Below the pieces are notes generated by a model. The model saw only the letters and a program-made list of their open reading frames with translations, had not been told where the DNA came from and did no database searches. Positions 61,101 through 64,000 of a stretch of DNA of 64,000 nucleotides are shown here, one piece after another. Every line of letters starts with the position of its first letter. Position 1 is the first letter of the stretch. The DNA comes from Bryobacterales bacterium. GTDB taxonomy: Bacteria > Acidobacteriota > Terriglobia > Bryobacterales > Bryobacteraceae. Made by a program: the position numbers and the translations under genes. The stretch covers positions 1 to 64,000 of the forward strand of contig JAOAPR010000231.1 of the NCBI GenBank assembly GCA_025463005.1. The letters are read 5' to 3'.

Positions 61101-61540
61101 AGAGTCGGCAACTCCCGAATCTCCTGGCCCGAAAGTGTGTGGCTCAACGTCTGCGTCTCGGTATTGATCTGGACGATGTTGCCCACTACCTCGACGACGG
61201 TGCTGGTCTGTCCAAGCGTGAGCTTAATGTCCACGCCAATGGTCCCGCCTACGGGAACGACTACCCGCTCCTTCACCGTTTGAAATCCCGGAGCAGTCGC
61301 GGTCAGGTCGTATACGCCTGGAAGCAGATTGGAGATTACATAAGTGCCGTTGTTCGTGGAGGTCGTGGATCGACTGGTATTCGTCGTGGCCTCCGTAGCC
61401 GTAATCTTGGCAGCAGCGACCACCGCGCCGGCCGGATCGAGGACGGTACCGGTGATTTGTCCAGTTTCGGCTTGACCGAACAGTGGCGCCGTTGCGCACG
61501 CCAAAAGCATCCCTAGAAGCAAACGTTTTGGAACTGCCAT
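58163..61540 (-). CDS. Large Oar-like TonB-dependent receptor
   Basis: 1125 residues. Signal peptide ([20 protein letters not shown]), then a carboxypeptidase-regulatory domain ([36 protein letters not shown], then [15 protein letters not shown]). The plug has [46 protein letters not shown], and [34 protein letters not shown] leads into the barrel. It ends with [10 protein letters not shown]. Typical Acidobacteriota receptor, probably for large or complex substrates. It is divergent from the rimP operon. Confidence 0.9.
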   Translation of the reverse strand: [1125 protein letters not shown]

Positions 61541-61700
61541 ATCGAGACCTCCCCTTGTGCAGTCTTGCGAGGCTGCCTGTACAACAAATCAGATATTCGA
61601 TGTAAGGTTTTGTCCCATCTTTCTATGCGGGCATCGGCGGCCCGGCGAACACCAGGAGAAGCGGCTGATCGGCGTATGCGGAGGGGTGATTGGGAGGGTG
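61541..61700. other. Divergent promoter region without a gene
   Basis: 160 bases between the receptor start (61540, minus) and the rimP leader. Nothing coding seen. It holds GAGG upstream of the receptor ATG on the minus strand; promoters for both directions must lie here. Confidence 0.6.
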
Positions 61701-61751
61701 TATACTAGCAATAGGGACGAGCAGTGGAAGTGGGCGAAAGCCCACTTTTTT
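61701..61751 (+). promoter_or_regulatory. rimP leader: -10 box and terminator-like hairpin
   Basis: TATACT at 61701-61706 is a good -10. Downstream is AAGTGGGC-GAAA-GCCCACTT (61728-61747), a perfect eight-pair stem followed by TTTT to 61751. So a rho-independent terminator lies between promoter and rimP (ATG 61777). Leaders of this type ahead of rimP-nusA-infB are a known class in other bacteria (Rfam rimP leader) and are thought to be attenuators, possibly sensed by NusA. I cannot see an alternative antiterminator arm with certainty. Confidence 0.8.
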
Positions 61752-61776
61752 ATTGGTCGCCGCCGGGGAATGAAAC

Positions 61777-62247
61777 ATGGCGGATAGGACGGCCATCATA
61801 GAAAAAGTGCGGGAAATCACTGAGCGGGTGGGCGCCGACACGGGTCTGGAAGTCGTTGACGTCCAGATGCTGGGCGGCGGCGGAACCCGGGTCCTGCGCA
61901 TTTTCATCGACAAACCGGAGGGTGTCACGCACGCCGACTGCGAGCGGATCTCGCAACACGTGGGGACGATCCTGGATGTCGAGGATGTGATTCCGGGCGG
62001 ACGGTACACGCTCGAAGTCAGCTCACCCGGTGTGGAGCGGAAGCTGGCCAAGCCGCAGGAGTTTGAGCGGTTTGTCGGCCACAAAGTAAAGGTCATCCTG
62101 CGCCAGCCCGTGGAAAATCAGCGGCAGTGGATCGGAGCGCTGCGCAGTTTCACCGAAGGAATCATCACACTCGAACCTTCTCCTGGAAAGAGCATTCAGT
62201 TCCCCCTGGAACTGGTGGAGAGGGCCAATCTCAAGTTCGAGTGGTAA
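61777..62247 (+). CDS. rimP: Ribosome maturation factor RimP
   Basis: 156 residues, needed for 30S assembly. EIVERVGADTGLEVVDVQ-like start (ITERVGADTGLEVVDVQMLGG), LRIFIDKPEGVTHADCERISQHVGTILDVEDVIPGGRYTLEVSSPGVERKLAKPQEFERFVGHKVKV is the typical core. First gene of rimP-nusA-infB. Confidence 0.97.
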   Translation: MADRTAIIEKVREITERVGADTGLEVVDVQMLGGGGTRVLRIFIDKPEGVTHADCERISQHVGTILDVEDVIPGGRYTLEVSSPGVERKLAKPQEFERFVGHKVKVILRQPVENQRQWIGALRSFTEGIITLEPSPGKSIQFPLELVERANLKFEW

Positions 62248-62274
62248 TTCGCTGACATCGGAGTAATCACTGAC

Positions 62275-63681
62275 ATGACCAGCCTGGGAAATATTTATCA
62301 GTCCATCGAAATCCTGAGCAAGGAGAAAGGGATCGATCCGCAGATCATCCGGGATGCGGTGAAGGACGCCATGCTGGTGGCCGCTCGCAAACATTTTCAC
62401 GCGAACGAAGAACTGGTTGCGGAAATGGAAGAGGGCACGGGAGCGCTCCAGATTTTCGGGGTGAAGCGGGTGGTGGATCCGGTCACCGATCCGGATAAAG
62501 AGATATCGCTGGACGAAGCCAGGGGACACAATCCGGCTGTGGACATCGGTGGAGAAATCCGCTTCGCCAAACCCCTGGACGCGCTGGGGCGGATATCCGC
62601 CCAGACCTTCAAGCAGGTGATTCTGCAAAAGGTGCGCGAAGCCGAGCGCGAGAATATCTACTCGGAATTCTCGGGCCGCGTCGGCGAGCTGGTGACTTGC
62701 GTGGTCAAGCGCCTGGAGGGTCCGGATCTGGTGGCAGACCTGGGCAAAACGGAAGCCAGGATTCTCAAGAAAGAACAATCGCGTCTGGAAAGTTTCAGTG
62801 TAGGAGACCGCATCCGTTGCGTGATTCGCAGCGTCGAAAAAGCCGGCAAGAACGCAGGCGTAATCGTTTCCCGCGCGGCTCCCGAACTGGTGATGCGCCT
62901 GTTCGAGCAGGAAGTTCCCGAGATTTACGACAACACCGTGGTCATCAAAGGTTGCGCCCGGGAAGCCGGTGAGCGGACCAAGATCGCCGTGTCCAGCCGC
63001 GACCGCGACGTAGATAGCGTAGGCGCCTGCGTCGGCATGAAAGGCATGCGCGTGCAGTCGATCATCCGCGAATTGCGCGGGGAAAAAATCGACATCATCG
63101 AATACAACGACGATCCGGTGGTGTTCGCCACTCACGCGCTGAGCCCGGCCAAGATCTCGCGGGTCAGCATTCTGGACCCCGTCGACAAGCACATGGAAGT
63201 GATTGTCGATGACAGCCAGTTGTCGCTGGCCATCGGCAAGAAGGGCCAAAACGTGCGTCTGGCGGCCAAATTGCTTGGATGGCGTATCGATATCAAGAGC
63301 GAGGAAGAGAAACGCCAGGAAGTGGAGTCGCAGATGGCGGCCCTGGTGGTTCCGGGGGCCCCCGTTTCGGTGCTGATTGACCACGGGATCACCGATAAGC
63401 TGCTCGAAAAGCTGATGGAAGCGGGCGTAGGCACGGTCGAGAAGCTGGGCGGGATGACTCCGGAGCAACTGGAAGAAATTCCCGGCATCACCGATGAGAT
63501 GGTGGAAAAAATCCAGGACGCAGTGGTGAGCTACTACGGACAATTTGAATCGGGGGGTGAGGCAGATGGGGCGCCCGCCGAACCGGCTGCAGCCGTGGCG
63601 GAGCCCCGGGAGCAATCTGATACGATAGAAATTGTAGAGTCCCCGGCAGGCGCGGAGGCTCTGGATAAGGAGCAGGCTTAA
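62275..63681 (+). CDS. nusA: Transcription termination/antitermination factor NusA
   Basis: 468 residues. N-terminal RNA polymerase-binding domain (IDPQIIRDAVKDAMLVAARKHF), an S1 domain (ENIYSEFSGRVGELVTCVVKRLEGPDLVADLGKTEARI), and two KH domains (VGACVGMKGMRVQSIIRELRGEKIDIIEY; SLAIGKKGQNVRLAAKLLGWRIDI). The C-terminus has a helix-hairpin-helix pair (VEKLGGMTPEQLEEIPGITDEMVEKIQDAV) and an acidic tail. 27 bases after rimP. Confidence 0.97.
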   Translation: MTSLGNIYQSIEILSKEKGIDPQIIRDAVKDAMLVAARKHFHANEELVAEMEEGTGALQIFGVKRVVDPVTDPDKEISLDEARGHNPAVDIGGEIRFAKPLDALGRISAQTFKQVILQKVREAERENIYSEFSGRVGELVTCVVKRLEGPDLVADLGKTEARILKKEQSRLESFSVGDRIRCVIRSVEKAGKNAGVIVSRAAPELVMRLFEQEVPEIYDNTVVIKGCAREAGERTKIAVSSRDRDVDSVGACVGMKGMRVQSIIRELRGEKIDIIEYNDDPVVFATHALSPAKISRVSILDPVDKHMEVIVDDSQLSLAIGKKGQNVRLAAKLLGWRIDIKSEEEKRQEVESQMAALVVPGAPVSVLIDHGITDKLLEKLMEAGVGTVEKLGGMTPEQLEEIPGITDEMVEKIQDAVVSYYGQFESGGEADGAPAEPAAAVAEPREQSDTIEIVESPAGAEALDKEQA

Positions 63682-63725
63682 ATCTGACAACCCCGGTGTC
63701 GGAATTGGACGGCGGGGCACACAGT

Positions 63726-64000
63726 ATGACGAAAATCCGTATTAACGAGCTGGCACGCGAGCTCGAGGTCAAACCGAACGTGATCCTCGACATGCTGCCG
63801 GAGCTGGGCGTCGCCGAGAAGAAAACCCACTCCAGCTCGATCGATGAACCTGTTGCGATCGAGGTGAAGCGCCGGCTGACGTCAGAATCCAACGGATCGC
63901 CTCGCTCTGCGTCTCCTGAAGCGGAAACGGCGGAGCGCGTAGCCGAGACTGCGCCTTCGCCCGAGCCGTCCCGTGCGCCCGTGGCTCCCAAGCAGGAACC
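63726..64000 (+). CDS. infB: Translation initiation factor IF-2, 5' part
   Basis: Starts at ATG 63726 (MTKIRINELARELEVKPNVILDMLPELGV), the IF2_N domain that repeats in this protein. After that comes a Ser/Pro/Glu-rich linker typical of the long bacterial IF-2 forms. The GTPase part lies outside the window. 44 bases after nusA. Confidence 0.95.
   Translation, partial: MTKIRINELARELEVKPNVILDMLPELGVAEKKTHSSSIDEPVAIEVKRRLTSESNGSPRSASPEAETAERVAETAPSPEPSRAPVAPKQE

Noticed and set aside
60188-61516. 442-codon plus-strand frame opposite the large TonB receptor
   Set aside because: No family motif, rich in Arg and Gly as expected from antisense reading; the receptor is unmistakable.
62023-63720. Very long open frame (565 codons) on the minus strand opposite nusA
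   Set aside because: It is the mirror of nusA in GC-rich sequence; the plus-strand product has all NusA domains and the minus product has no recognisable motif.

Overview
This window comes from the chromosome of a GC-rich, diderm, probably heterotrophic bacterium. The best fit is an Acidobacteriota member close to Solibacter/Bryobacter. This is an inference from gene content: large Oar-like TonB-dependent receptors with an N-terminal carboxypeptidase-regulatory domain, secreted proteins of the 'GKPDLxGxW' type, many exported or lipidated proteins of unknown function, and short palindromic intergenic repeats. Almost everything is core metabolism or envelope. There is no prophage, insertion sequence, CRISPR array or defence island.

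Layout. 1-4900 (minus): a histidine operon, leader-hisI-hisG-hisD-hisC-HAD phosphatase-hisB (hisB cut by the window edge). It is preceded by a complete transcription attenuator: a 22-codon leader peptide with nine His codons, an antiterminator arm and a GAAA-loop terminator. 4905-7483 (minus): a Cys/Met-metabolism PLP enzyme and cysS. 7557-15402 (plus): tgt-yajC-secD-secF, then tonB-exbB-exbD-exbD and a TPR lipoprotein. 15484-18055: rel and a DUF971 protein. 18117-20869 (minus): pyrR-pyrB-pyrC. 20924-23665: a frameshifted small exported gene, an exported unknown, homoserine dehydrogenase and a repeat-disturbed secreted gene. 23677-27463 (minus): aroC-def-fmt-argJ. 27518-29071: a secreted unknown and a di-haem peroxidase. 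29075-31008: repeats, an orphan Flp pilin and a fibre-like secreted protein. 31102-35104: serS, citrate synthase, DUF4159 and an AlkD-like glycosylase.

35172-39813 (minus): a three-gene 2-oxoacid:acceptor oxidoreductase whose GltD-like flavoprotein subunit appears to start at CTG. 39900-45930: an alpha/beta hydrolase, a TonB receptor and a three-subunit proton-translocating transhydrogenase. 46009-56873: an accessory-looking run of secreted proteins (cupin, ACMSD-like amidohydrolase, three 'PDLxGxW' paralogues, three peptidyl-prolyl isomerases, cytochrome c, an exported methyltransferase, NTF2-like proteins) and a malonyl-CoA decarboxylase. 56874-61540: tRNA-Val, a sialidase-fold protein and a very large TonB receptor. 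61701-64000 (plus): a rimP leader with a terminator hairpin, then rimP-nusA-infB (infB cut by the edge).

How the parts work together. TonB/ExbB/ExbD energise the TonB receptors, and SecDF/YajC plus the peptidyl-prolyl isomerases serve the large exported proteome. Citrate synthase, the 2-oxoacid oxidoreductase, malonyl-CoA decarboxylase and transhydrogenase are central carbon and redox functions. The clearest non-obvious signals are the histidine attenuator, recurrent -10 boxes just upstream of start codons (suggesting leaderless transcripts), a helix-hairpin-helix insertion in SecF, the conserved-looking rimP attenuator, and two families of palindromic intergenic repeats.
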